This document shows, one piece after another, positions 1 to 7,749 of a stretch of DNA of 64,000 nucleotides. Position numbers and translations under genes: made by a program. The notes beneath the pieces were generated by a model, which saw only the letters and a program-made list of their open reading frames with translations, did no database searches and was not told where the DNA came from. Source of the stretch: Paenisporosarcina sp050269735 (GTDB lineage: Bacteria > Bacillota > Bacilli > Bacillales_A > Planococcaceae); contig NZ_JBNNIX010000002.1 of assembly GCF_050269735.1 (NCBI RefSeq), positions 558,001 to 622,000 on the forward strand, in the 5' to 3' direction. Numbering within the stretch: the first letter of the stretch is position 1; each line of letters opens with the position of its first letter.

Positions 1-420
1 CAACTTCTGCACTTCTGAAGCATCAAAATCAGAGAGAATATCTTGCAAATAATCTTGACGTTTTTGAATAACTTCTTCAATCACGCGTTCGCCTTCTTTT
101 AATAAATGAATGCGAACGACGCGTCGATCTTGCTCATCACGTACACGCATGACAAGTTGGTTCTTTTCCATTCGGTCGACCAAATCCGTCGTCGTACTGA
201 ATGCCAAATACATTTTTGTCGAAAGATCACCAATCGTCATGTCCCCATGTTCAAACAACCATTGCAATGCAACGAATTGAGGTGGGGTTACCGTATAGTT
301 ACTTAAAATCTGACGACCTTTTTGTTTGATAATGCCTGATATATAACGAAGTTCTTTTTCCAGGAAAGCTACTTGTTCCTGGTTATGGTGAAGTTCTTTG
401 TTCGAAATTTGCTCTGTCAT
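1..420 (-). CDS. ysmB: MarR-family transcriptional regulator, 3' end cut by window edge
   Basis: The reverse strand reads from an ATG at 420 through position 1 without a stop, so the C-terminus lies outside the window. It begins MTEQISNKELHHNQEQ. The body has a MarR winged-helix pattern: the helix-turn-helix around FEHGDMTIGDLSTKM, then a wing with VRDEQDRRVVRI. MarR proteins are dimeric DNA-binding repressors that often respond to small ligands; the target here is unknown. An AGGGAGTGG ribosome binding site precedes the start. The symbol rests on its place after gerE and ysmA, as in B. subtilis. Confidence 0.85.
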   Translation of the reverse strand, partial: MTEQISNKELHHNQEQVAFLEKELRYISGIIKQKGRQILSNYTVTPPQFVALQWLFEHGDMTIGDLSTKMYLAFSTTTDLVDRMEKNQLVMRVRDEQDRRVVRIHLLKEGERVIEEVIQKRQDYLQDILSDFDASEVQKL

Positions 421-496
421 GTGCTAAATCCACTCCCTGAATACGGTTACTTGTGTATTCATTGTGACGTCTTTTGTGGAAATTGGCAAGACCTAC

Positions 497-721
497 TCAG
501 TCTAGTGCTAATTCGCCAAGTCGTAAAAGTTCGAGTATTGCTTGTGATCTCCCGGATACGCCCAACTTCTGGATGGTATTCGAGATGTGATTTCTCACAG
601 TTTTCTCACTGATTTTGAGTTGAATGGAAATATCTTTCGTTGAATAATCACGCACTAACAATTGAAAAATTTCTCTTTCTCGTCCGGTCAATAATGAACG
701 ATGATGTGCTCGTTCTGACAA
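497..721 (-). CDS. gerE: Late mother-cell sporulation regulator GerE (LuxR-type HTH)
   Basis: This 74-residue protein is almost only a LuxR/GerE DNA-binding domain: LLTGREREIFQLLVRDYSTKDI leads into the recognition helix around ISEKTVRNHISNTIQKLG. GerE acts in the mother cell with sigma-K to switch late coat genes on or off. Its length matches B. subtilis GerE. The start is a TTG behind GGAGGGG; no in-frame ATG fits. A good sigma-K promoter lies just upstream. Its presence marks the organism as a spore former and makes it a plausible regulator of the coat-like genes at 30-40 kb (inference). Confidence 0.93.
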   Translation of the reverse strand: MSERAHHRSLLTGREREIFQLLVRDYSTKDISIQLKISEKTVRNHISNTIQKLGVSGRSQAILELLRLGELALD

Positions 722-750
722 AATACGCCCCTCCTATCCACTCTTCCTTG

Positions 751-779
751 TAACGTATGTCAGAAGATAAAAGGCGGTG
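751..779 (-). promoter_or_regulatory. Sigma-K promoter of gerE
   Basis: On the minus strand CACC at 779-776 and CATACGTTA at 759-751 match the sigma-K -35 (AC) and -10 (CATANNNTA) elements with 17 bases between AC and CATA. It lies about 30 bases upstream of the gerE start. B. subtilis gerE is also transcribed by sigma-K. Confidence 0.7.
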
Positions 780-783
780 ACGG

Positions 784-1230
784 CTAATTGGGTAGGAATA
801 ACGATTTTTCTTCTTCCGTCCACGGAAAACCCTTGCCAGTTGCCTTGCTTATTTGGACAATTGTTCCTCTACCCGTGAAAACAGTTTGCCCTTTTTCGTT
901 TGTTGCATGGTAATGAATATCCACTGAAGAAGAACCCACTGAATCTGCCTTTACATGAATCTGAAGCTTTTCATCAAAGAAAACCTGTTTAACATAATCG
1001 CACTGCAAGTCCGCGACGACCGGAATCGTCGTCCCTTTTGGATCCAGCCAATCATTCATCAAGCCAATGTGTTTCAGATATTCAATTCTCGCAAACTCGA
1101 AATAAGAAAAGTTATATGTATTGTTCAGATGTCCATACATATCCGTTTCACTGAAACGCACTTGAACCGGTACTGAAAATTGGAACCCACTTGCCCATTG
1201 CTCTGGGTCTTGGATGTAAGATGCACGCAT
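784..1230 (-). CDS. ysmA: YsmA-like hotdog-fold acyl-CoA thioesterase
   Basis: A 148-residue protein of the 4-hydroxybenzoyl-CoA thioesterase-like hotdog superfamily. The signature VRFSETDMYGHLNNTYNF (about residues 24-41) carries the catalytic-type Asp and the conserved GHLNN. Such enzymes hydrolyse acyl-CoA thioesters; the natural substrate of YsmA is not established. The ATG at 1230 follows AAAGGAGTT. Position between sdhB and gerE matches the B. subtilis order. It is read in the same direction as sdhCAB but lies beyond the sdhB terminator, so it is probably a separate unit. Confidence 0.85.
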   Translation of the reverse strand: MRASYIQDPEQWASGFQFSVPVQVRFSETDMYGHLNNTYNFSYFEFARIEYLKHIGLMNDWLDPKGTTIPVVADLQCDYVKQVFFDEKLQIHVKADSVGSSSVDIHYHATNEKGQTVFTGRGTIVQISKATGKGFPWTEEEKSLFLPN

Positions 1231-1363
1231 AATGAATAACTCCTTTGATTTATATATTTTATGAATGGCGATTCATTGTTGATGTTATTGTAACAAAGTT
1301 TCTTTACAAGAGGAAAGAATTTAATGGATAGAAATGGAGAAATTTGTATAGGGATTGGTGTGG

Positions 1364-1438
1364 ATAGGGGCAACTATGAGATATTGAGGCAACTTCTACC
1401 ATGATTGGGGCAACTTCTTCCTTCATAGGGGTAACTAA
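1364..1438 (+). repeat. Short intergenic array A, 4 units, core GGGGCAACTTC
   Basis: Cores start at 1367, 1386, 1407 and 1428, spaced 19, 21 and 21 bases. GCAACT or GTAACT is the fixed part and the intervening bases vary. It lies between the sdhB terminator and ysmA. The core is nearly the same as that of the array at 10339-10466. The gene-free stretch 1231-1594 holds nothing else obvious apart from the sdhB terminator. Confidence 0.8.
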
Positions 1439-1544
1439 CCATTTATCTCCTAATTCTGGCGGAATTACTGGATTGAAAAAATGGCTACGCTTCGATTTCG
1501 AAGCTGTTTCAGCAACTTAACGCCCCCCGCACACTTCTTTAAAC

Positions 1545-1579
1545 AAAAAAGCAGCCTCCCGAAAAATGCGGGAGGCTGA
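1545..1579 (-). terminator. Rho-independent terminator after sdhB
   Basis: On the minus strand CAGCCTCCCG pairs with CGGGAGGCTG around a short loop and is followed by a run of Ts. It lies 16 bases beyond the sdhB stop and closes the sdhCAB unit. Confidence 0.9.
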
Positions 1580-1594
1580 CAAATTAAGTTCTTC

Positions 1595-2368
1595 TTAGTC
1601 AACCATGTGGTCGCTTCCGAAGAAGTTTTTGAACATTTGAACCGTTGTGTCACGGTTTAGAGCTGCGATAGAAGTTGTCAAAGGAATTCCTTTTGGACAT
1701 GCTACAACACAGTTTTGAGAGTTACCACAGTTTGCAAGTCCACCATCACCCATGATGGCATTTAGACGCTCGTCTCTATTCATGGCACCCGTTGGATGCG
1801 CATTCATAAGACGTACTTGTGATAACGGTGCTGGGCCCATGAAATCTGAATTTGTGTTTACGTTTGGACAAGCCTCCAAACAAACGCCACAAGTCATACA
1901 TTTAGATAGTTCATATGCCCATTGACGTTTACGTTCAGGCATACGTGGTCCATCGCCTAGATCATAAGATCCATCAATTGGAACCCAAGCTTTAACTTTT
2001 TTCAATGAATCAAACATACGTGTACGGTCAACTATAAGATCGCGTACAACTGGGAATGTTTTCATTGGTTCTAAGCGAATAGGTTGCTCCAATTTGTCAA
2101 CTAGAGCTGTACATGATTGACGTGGACGGCCATTAATGACCATCGAACATGCTCCACATACTTCTTCCAAACAGTTCATATCCCAGTTTACAGGGGTTGT
2201 GTGTTTGCCATCTGTATTTACTGGATTACGACGAATTTCCATTAATCCAGAAATAACGTTCATATTTGGACGATAATCTAACTCGAATTTTTCCCAATAA
2301 GGTGTAGAATCCGTTGAATCTTGACGAAGGATCTCAAAAACGACGGTTTTAGTTGCTGTTGCGTTCAT
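1595..2368 (-). CDS. sdhB: Succinate dehydrogenase iron-sulfur subunit
   Basis: The 257-residue iron-sulfur subunit of complex II carries electrons from the flavin of SdhA to the membrane anchor SdhC and menaquinone. Three cluster motifs are visible: C66/C71/C74/C86 for the [2Fe-2S] centre, C157-x2-C160-x2-C163 with C167 (CMTCGVCLEACP), and C214/C220/C224 (CGNSQNCVVACP) for the [4Fe-4S] and [3Fe-4S] centres. It follows sdhA with a 5-base gap and is the last gene before a terminator. All expected cysteines are present. Confidence 0.97.
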   Translation of the reverse strand: MNATATKTVVFEILRQDSTDSTPYWEKFELDYRPNMNVISGLMEIRRNPVNTDGKHTTPVNWDMNCLEEVCGACSMVINGRPRQSCTALVDKLEQPIRLEPMKTFPVVRDLIVDRTRMFDSLKKVKAWVPIDGSYDLGDGPRMPERKRQWAYELSKCMTCGVCLEACPNVNTNSDFMGPAPLSQVRLMNAHPTGAMNRDERLNAIMGDGGLANCGNSQNCVVACPKGIPLTTSIAALNRDTTVQMFKNFFGSDHMVD

Positions 2369-2373
2369 GATTA

Positions 2374-4128
2374 TTAATCCCCTTTCGATGAATAGTCACG
2401 TTTACGTGGTGGAATTAATGAAACATCTATTTCTTCATAATGAATGACTGGCGCTCCAGTAGCTGGATCAAAATTCGCCATAGTTGTTTTCATGAATTGC
2501 TCATCATCTCGTTCTGGGAAATCTGGCTTGTAGTGAGCACCACGACTTTCATCACGTAACAATGCACCTTGAGTAATAACGCGAGCTAAGTATAGCATAT
2601 TTTTCAATTGACGCGCGAAAGTAGCACCTTGATTGGACCACTTTTGAGTGTCATTAATGTTGATATTATTAAATCGCTCAAGAAGTTCTTGAATTTTTTC
2701 ATCAGTTGCTTGTAAACGGTCGTTATAACGAACAACTGTTACGTTATCTGTCATCCATTCGCCAAGCTCTTTATGCAAGACATATGCATTTTCAGTACCG
2801 TCAAGAGACATAATTTCATCCCATTTTTGTTGCTCTGCAGCCGTGTGTGCATCAAAAATTGTTGAAGGCATATCTTCAGCATGAGTTTTTAGTCCACTCA
2901 TATATTTAACTGCGTTAGGACCTGCAACCATTCCGCCATAAATTGCAGAAAGTAATGAGTTTGCTCCAAGTCGGTTTGCACCATGTTGAGAGTAATCACA
3001 CTCACCTGCAGCAAATAAACCAGGAATAGTTGTCATTTGATCGTAGTCAACCCATAGTCCGCCCATTGAATAATGGACTGCCGGGAAGATTTTCATTGGA
3101 AGTTTACGGGGATCTTCACCTGTGAATTTCTCATAAATTTCAATGATTCCGCCTAGCTTGATATCCAATTCTTTCGGGTCTTTGTGAGAAAGATCCAAGA
3201 ATACCATGTTTTCGCCGTTAACCCCAAGTTTTTGGTTAACACACACATCAAAAATTTCGCGAGTTGCGATATCACGAGGTACCAAGTTCCCATAACTAGG
3301 ATATTTTTCTTCAAGGAAGTACCAAGGTTTACCGTCTTTATATGTCCAAATACGCCCACCTTCACCACGCGCTGATTCGGACATTAAACGAAGTTTGTCA
3401 TCTCCTGGAATCGCTGTCGGGTGAATTTGAATGAATTCGCCATTTGCGTAGGTTGCACCTTGTTGATATACAATTGAAGCTGCAGAGCCTGTATTGATTA
3501 TAGAGTTTGTTGATTTACCGAAAATAATACCAGGACCACCTGTTGCCATGATGACAGCGTCACCACGGAAAGGACGAATTTCCATAGTTTTCAAGTCTTG
3601 AGCCATGATTCCACGACATACGCCGTCGTCATCTAAGATTGCACCTAGGAATTCCCAGTTTTCGTATTTCGTTACAAGACCGTCAACTTCGTAGCGACGT
3701 ACTTGTTCATCAAGTGCATAAAGCAATTGTTGACCAGTTGTAGCGCCGGCGAAAGCTGTACGATGGAACATTGTTCCCCCGAAACGACGGAAATCTAATA
3801 ACCCTTCAGGTGTACGGTTGAACATAACACCCATACGATCGAATAATCGAATGATACCAGGTGCTGCTTCTGCCAATGCTTTTACTGGTGGTTGATTTGC
3901 AAGGAAATCCCCGCCGTATACTGTATCATCAAAGTGATTGTCAGTTGAATCGCCTTCACCTTTTGTATTTAATGCTCCGTTAATTCCGCCCTGTGCACAC
4001 ACTGAGTGTGAGCGTTTAACAGGAACTAATGAGAATAATTCTACTGTTGTTCCTTGTTCTGCTGCTTTCATTGTTGCCATTAAACCAGCTAGACCACCGC
4101 CGACAACAATCAATTTACTTTTTGCCAT
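2374..4128 (-). CDS. sdhA: Succinate dehydrogenase flavoprotein subunit
   Basis: The 584-residue catalytic subunit oxidises succinate to fumarate. The N-terminal Rossmann motif VVGGGLAGLMATMKAA binds FAD. HSVCAQGGINGAL contains the histidine expected to carry covalent FAD. SARGEGGRIW lies in the substrate-binding capping domain, and the HYSMGGLWVD and GANRLGANSLL blocks are typical of the family. Length matches other Bacillus SdhA proteins. It sits between sdhC and sdhB in the usual sdhCAB order. Confidence 0.98.
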   Translation of the reverse strand: MAKSKLIVVGGGLAGLMATMKAAEQGTTVELFSLVPVKRSHSVCAQGGINGALNTKGEGDSTDNHFDDTVYGGDFLANQPPVKALAEAAPGIIRLFDRMGVMFNRTPEGLLDFRRFGGTMFHRTAFAGATTGQQLLYALDEQVRRYEVDGLVTKYENWEFLGAILDDDGVCRGIMAQDLKTMEIRPFRGDAVIMATGGPGIIFGKSTNSIINTGSAASIVYQQGATYANGEFIQIHPTAIPGDDKLRLMSESARGEGGRIWTYKDGKPWYFLEEKYPSYGNLVPRDIATREIFDVCVNQKLGVNGENMVFLDLSHKDPKELDIKLGGIIEIYEKFTGEDPRKLPMKIFPAVHYSMGGLWVDYDQMTTIPGLFAAGECDYSQHGANRLGANSLLSAIYGGMVAGPNAVKYMSGLKTHAEDMPSTIFDAHTAAEQQKWDEIMSLDGTENAYVLHKELGEWMTDNVTVVRYNDRLQATDEKIQELLERFNNININDTQKWSNQGATFARQLKNMLYLARVITQGALLRDESRGAHYKPDFPERDDEQFMKTTMANFDPATGAPVIHYEEIDVSLIPPRKRDYSSKGD

Positions 4129-4179
4129 GATTCATCTCACTCCTCTTTTTAATAGTAATCAAGCAATTTCAGAAACTTA

Positions 4180-4791
4180 TTACATGAATGCAAGAAGTGC
4201 ACGAACGCCGATTACTGTCAATGCTAAGAAGATACCCATCGTCACGTAAGTTGAAATTCGTTGTGACCTAGGTGATTGAGTGATACCCCAGCTTACCAAG
4301 AATGACCAAATACCGTTAGCTAAATGGAATGTTGCAGACACAACACCAACCACGTAGAATACAAACATTAATGGATTTGCTAAAATATCAGCCATCATGT
4401 CAAAGTTAACTTCATCAGCACCAATTGCTTTTTGGAATCTTGTCTCGAATATATGCCATGCAATAAACACGACAAGAATAACTCCTGTTACACGTTGTAA
4501 AACAAACATCCAGTTACGGAATGTGCCATAACGCTGTGTGTTACTTTTTGCTGTAAAAGATATGTACACACCATAGAATGCATGGAACATTAAAGGAATG
4601 TAAATGACAAACCATTCCAAAAATAAAACGAATGGTAAACTTTCCATAAAGTGCGAAGCTTTGTTAAATGCCTCTGGTCCCTGCGTAGCAAAATGGTTAA
4701 TAACCAAATGCTGTGCCACGAACAAACCTATTGGAATAATTCCAAGTAGAGAATGCAACCGGCGTAAATAAAATTCACTATCTTTCGACAA
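4180..4791 (-). CDS. sdhC: Succinate dehydrogenase cytochrome b558 membrane anchor
   Basis: The membrane anchor of complex II has five predicted membrane segments and histidines suited to bind two b hemes (AQHLVINHF, FHAFYGVY, AWHIFETR, ATFHLANGIW). The reading frame stays open to 4881, but a TTG at 4791 preceded by GGGGGG at a proper distance gives MSKDSEFYLRRLHSLLG, which aligns with the B. subtilis N-terminus and gives 203 residues against 202. An ATG at 4809 is the alternative. It is the first gene of sdhCAB. Confidence 0.92.
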   Translation of the reverse strand: MSKDSEFYLRRLHSLLGIIPIGLFVAQHLVINHFATQGPEAFNKASHFMESLPFVLFLEWFVIYIPLMFHAFYGVYISFTAKSNTQRYGTFRNWMFVLQRVTGVILVVFIAWHIFETRFQKAIGADEVNFDMMADILANPLMFVFYVVGVVSATFHLANGIWSFLVSWGITQSPRSQRISTYVTMGIFLALTVIGVRALLAFM

Positions 4792-4903
4792 GACTGTTAC
4801 CCCCCTCATTACTTTAAAATAGACAGACAAATTTAGACCTTCGTGTAGAACGAAAGCAACATTGACTGCATATCTCATCATGGTACAATATTATGACATG
4901 TTT

Positions 4904-4932
4904 ATTGTACTCCCATCATAAGGGAGCGTCAA
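4904..4932 (-). promoter_or_regulatory. Sigma-A promoter of sdhCAB
   Basis: TTGACG (4932-4927) and TACAAT (4909-4904) on the minus strand are separated by exactly 17 bases. The spacer is itself an inverted repeat, CTCCC-7 bases-GGGAG, which could be an operator. It lies about 110 bases upstream of the TTG start. Confidence 0.75.
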
Positions 4933-5066
4933 GGCAAGGTAGCCCACTACATAAGGCATTTATATGCAGGTAAATTCTCGATTCTGCAGTATTTTCACTA
5001 CCTCGTCCATGGAAATTCTTATATTAAAAAAGTTTGAAGGCAATTTAGCCAGAAAGCGGGATTCAT

Positions 5067-5486
5067 ATGACAATAACAGAGGCAAATAAGGTACCCACTT
5101 TTGGTTACGAATTAATTCGAGATCATGTACTTTCGACAATTTTAGGCAAACATGAAGAAGATATCTTATATTGGGCAGGAAAAGATCTAGCCCGCAAGTT
5201 CCAGATGTTTTCCATGGAAGAAACGGTTTCTTTTTTCGAGGAAGCTGGATGGGGACAATTGAAGATAGAACAACTTTCGAAGGGTGAAGCCTTTTATGTC
5301 TTAACTGGCGACCCGGATGCTCTTCAAATCGAAAAACGTTGTTTCCGTCTTGAAGCTGGATTTCTTGCTCAACAGCAACAAAAATTGGGTGGCTTTATGA
5401 CTGAATGCTTTGAAGAAAAACAACTGAAGAAAAACGCCGTTCAATTCCACGTTAAATGGGACTTGAAAGAAAAAGTTAACTGCTAA
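5067..5486 (+). CDS. yslB: YslB, DUF2507 protein
   Basis: A 139-residue protein of the DUF2507 family, resembling the V4R/heme-NO-binding-like fold. FGYELIRDHVLSTILGKHEEDILYWAGKDLARKF at the start is typical; only the family match is offered here. It lies between sdhC and lysC as in B. subtilis but is read in the opposite direction to both, and is followed at once by its own terminator. The molecular role is not known. The 5' region 4933-5066 shows no clear promoter for it. Confidence 0.85.
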   Translation: MTITEANKVPTFGYELIRDHVLSTILGKHEEDILYWAGKDLARKFQMFSMEETVSFFEEAGWGQLKIEQLSKGEAFYVLTGDPDALQIEKRCFRLEAGFLAQQQQKLGGFMTECFEEKQLKKNAVQFHVKWDLKEKVNC

Positions 5487-5521
5487 AACAGCATGCACCT
5501 TTTGTGGTGCATGCTGTTTTT
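5487..5521 (+). terminator. Terminator of yslB
   Basis: AACAGCATGCACC pairs perfectly with GGTGCATGCTGTT over a six-base loop, followed by a T-run. It begins at the yslB stop codon. Confidence 0.92.
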
Positions 5522-5525
5522 GAGC

Positions 5526-5606
5526 TTTTTCAGACGTGAACTCTGTTTTTTCAGACGTCACTGCGTTTTTTTCAGACGTCGTGTCACTTTTTTCAGACGT
5601 CAACGT
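5526..5606 (+). repeat. Short intergenic array B, 4 units, core TTTTTCAGACGT
   Basis: CAGACGT begins at 5531, 5552, 5573 and 5594, exactly 21 bases apart each time. The 12-base core is fixed and about nine bases vary. The array sits between two convergent genes, after the yslB terminator. The same core in the opposite orientation occurs at 33851-33945. Confidence 0.9.
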
Positions 5607-5673
5607 AAAAAATTCCGACTGAGCGACCATTCAGTGACTTCAAGGTTACACTTTTCCAACGGTTTCAACCAAG

Positions 5674-5717
5674 AAAGCGGGCAGACACTTCTAATTGGAG
5701 TGTCTGCCCGCTTTTTT
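5674..5717 (-). terminator. Bidirectional terminator between yslB and the DUF1992 gene
   Basis: A 16-base perfect stem (AAAGCGGGCAGACACT and its complement) ends in a T-run on the plus strand and a weaker one on the minus strand. It touches the stop codon of the minus-strand DUF1992 gene. Confidence 0.85.
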
Positions 5718-6088
5718 CAATCCCACTTTAAACGATTGTTTAATTCGGTTTGATATTGTTTAAAGGCACTGCTATTTGTTTTCATTCCTTTTTTCGATAA
5801 CATACGGTTCAGTTGTGTAAGTCTTTGATTATACTGCTGTTCCAGCTCTGTTTTTTCACGTTGTGTGGCTTTTTTCATTTGATGCTGCAATTCGCTCATT
5901 TCTTCTTTTACGAATTGAGCTTCATCGTCATGCCCTGAGTTCTTCAAAATGCGCATTACCATACGAATATCTTCTGGGTAATGGGCAAATTCATCTGGTG
6001 GCAGCGGCTTTCCCGCTCCCGGCAAATTGTCAAACTGCCCATCACGTTGTGCTTTTTTGATTAAATCCTCCACGATATGCCAGTTCAT
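5717..6088 (-). CDS. DUF1992 protein (DnaJ-homologue C28-like)
   Basis: A small protein starting MNWHIVEDLIKKAQRDG and continuing FDNLPGAGKPLPPDE, the conserved core of DUF1992, also found in eukaryotic DNAJC28. The C-terminal half (about residues 55-120) is charged and predicted coiled coil. Function is unknown. The frame also allows a GTG at 6097, but the GAGAGG ribosome binding site is well spaced only for the ATG at 6088. It lies between yslB and lysC and has no partner gene. Confidence 0.8.
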   Translation of the reverse strand: MNWHIVEDLIKKAQRDGQFDNLPGAGKPLPPDEFAHYPEDIRMVMRILKNSGHDDEAQFVKEEMSELQHQMKKATQREKTELEQQYNQRLTQLNRMLSKKGMKTNSSAFKQYQTELNNRLKWD

Positions 6089-6155
6089 TTCTTTCACTGC
6101 CTCTCATGATGATCATGAAACTATTAACCTACTTCCATCATATCATGAAATGTTT

Positions 6156-7379
6156 TTACACTCGAACTGCAGCTAATCCAAATTCGTCATGCAATGCATT
6201 TGTTGCTTGCAACATGACATTTTCAGGCACAACAACCGAAACTTTAATTTCCGAAGTACTGACCATTTTCACCGGAATTCCTTCTTTCCGAAGGCGATCG
6301 AACATTTGGGCAGCAACCCCTGGATTTGAAACCATCCCTGAACCCACGATCGAAACTTTGGCCAAGCCTACTTCAAAATTAGTGGACTGGTATCCGAGCT
6401 CAGTTTTCTTACTTTCCAATACTTGAACGGTTTCTGCAAAATCCTCTTTTTTAATGGAGAATGAAACGCTTGGTTGCACGCCTTCCATAATACTTTGAAC
6501 AATAATATCTACGTTTACATGATGTTTTGCAAGTGTAGTGAAAATTTTAGCGAGTGAGCCGTTAAAAGGCACTTCATATCCAACGGTAATCCTTACGATT
6601 TCCGGTTCAAATGCCACACCACGCACAACTAAGTTTTTTTCCATCGTTGGTTCCTCCAATAATATGGTCCCTGTATCTTCACTTAAGCTCGAGCGGACAC
6701 TAAGTGGCATGCAATAATTTTTAGCGAATTCAACTGCACGAGGATGCAAAACCCCTGCTCCTAAGTTAGCAAGTTCCAACATTTCGTCATAGGAAAGCTC
6801 CTGCAGTTTTCGTGCACCATCCACATATCGTGGGTCTGATGTATAAATTCCATCAACATCGGTATAAATATCGCATTGGTCTGCGCTTAGTGCTGCTGCA
6901 ATTGCAACAGCTGTCGTATCCGAGCCACCACGTCCAAGTGTCGTAATCTCTCCATACGCATCCAATCCCTGGAATCCGGCAACAACTACCACTTTTCCGT
7001 CCGATAAAGCCTGTTCCATGCGAATCGTATCGATATGTTCAATACGTGCGTTGCGATGAACGGATTCCGTTCCGACTCCTGCCTGCCAACCTGTAAACGA
7101 TACCGCATCCTGTCCCATATGTTGAAGTGCCATTGTCAACAAAGCAATCGTTACTTGTTCCCCTGTCGACAACAACATGTCCATTTCACGTTTTGATGGT
7201 TCAGCTGATAAATCGCCAGCCAGACTCATTAACTCATCTGTCGTTTTGCCCATGGCCGAAACCACTACAACGATTTCATGGCCTTTTGCAGTTTCTCCGA
7301 TAATTCGTTTTGCAACGTTTCGGATTCTTTCCGTATTTCCGACTGATGTTCCACCAAATTTCATAACAATACGACTCAA
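6156..7379 (-). CDS. lysC: Lysine-sensitive aspartokinase
   Basis: Aspartokinase phosphorylates aspartate in the first step to lysine, threonine, methionine and diaminopimelate. The kinase domain begins IVMKFGGTSVGNTERI and contains GRGGSDTTAVAIAAAL and YTDVDGIYTSDPR. Two ACT domains follow (from about residue 260), the usual allosteric sites. The frame extends to 7460, but a TTG at 7379 behind AAGGGAGAG gives 407 residues, like B. subtilis LysC (408). The extra upstream codons would run into the riboswitch terminator. Control by the lysine riboswitch upstream supports the lysine-responsive isozyme. Confidence 0.95.
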   Translation of the reverse strand: MSRIVMKFGGTSVGNTERIRNVAKRIIGETAKGHEIVVVVSAMGKTTDELMSLAGDLSAEPSKREMDMLLSTGEQVTIALLTMALQHMGQDAVSFTGWQAGVGTESVHRNARIEHIDTIRMEQALSDGKVVVVAGFQGLDAYGEITTLGRGGSDTTAVAIAAALSADQCDIYTDVDGIYTSDPRYVDGARKLQELSYDEMLELANLGAGVLHPRAVEFAKNYCMPLSVRSSLSEDTGTILLEEPTMEKNLVVRGVAFEPEIVRITVGYEVPFNGSLAKIFTTLAKHHVNVDIIVQSIMEGVQPSVSFSIKKEDFAETVQVLESKKTELGYQSTNFEVGLAKVSIVGSGMVSNPGVAAQMFDRLRKEGIPVKMVSTSEIKVSVVVPENVMLQATNALHDEFGLAAVRV

Positions 7380-7409
7380 TGTAAACTCTCCCTTATTTCC
7401 AAAGAAGCT

Positions 7410-7452
7410 AAAAAAAGACAGACTATCCACGAGTAATCGGGAAAGGCTGTCT
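7410..7452 (-). terminator. Riboswitch-controlled terminator of lysC
   Basis: AGACAG (7452-7447) pairs with CTGTCT (7421-7416), the stem extending inward with two mismatches, then seven Ts. It lies between the lysine aptamer and the lysC ribosome binding site, the normal place for the off-state terminator. Confidence 0.8.
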
Positions 7453-7483
7453 CCATGCATGTACGTTCAAAAGAAGCGTCCAT

Positions 7484-7660
7484 GTGAGATAGCCCTCCAG
7501 AATCGATTAGATTCTGACAATCCTGCATTTGTTCAATGCAAAACCAGCGCGACATCAGAAACAGTATGTCGAACTTCGGCGAATTTCCCTTTCGCTTTCC
7601 TTCAAAGGATCTGTTCATCCTCGAGAAAGTTACTGTTGATTTTCGCGCCTCTATCACCAC
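7484..7660 (-). ncRNA. Lysine riboswitch (L-box) aptamer
   Basis: Minus-strand landmarks match the L-box consensus in order: GGTGATAGAGGCGCGA at the 5' end, GAAAGGGAAATTCGCCGAAG, GCTGG followed by TTGCATTGAACAAATGCAGG, TTGTCAGAATC, and the closing GGAGGGCTATCTC, which pairs with the opening GATAG. Bound lysine is expected to favour the downstream terminator and so lower lysC expression. Confidence 0.93.
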
Positions 7661-7707
7661 TTATTATTGGTTGTTCAACAAAAGCAGAAGCTCTTTGTCG
7701 AACAATC

Positions 7708-7736
7708 GTTTTAGTGATTCAATTTCAGTGAGTCAA
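7708..7736 (-). promoter_or_regulatory. Sigma-A promoter of the lysC leader
   Basis: TTGACT (7736-7731), 17 bases, TAAAAC (7713-7708) on the minus strand. Transcription would start near 7700, about 40 bases ahead of the riboswitch. Confidence 0.6.
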
Positions 7737-7749
7737 CAATATCATATAC

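Noticed and set aside
5526..5606. CRISPR array
   Set aside because: Units are 21 bases with a core of about 12 and spacers of about 9. That is far too short for CRISPR repeats and spacers, there are no cas genes, and the cores are imperfect. The same holds for the other seven arrays.
5493..5753. Protein with FFRR repeats downstream of yslB
   Set aside because: Same reason: a 21-base array gives a seven-residue pattern in any open frame. It also crosses two terminators.
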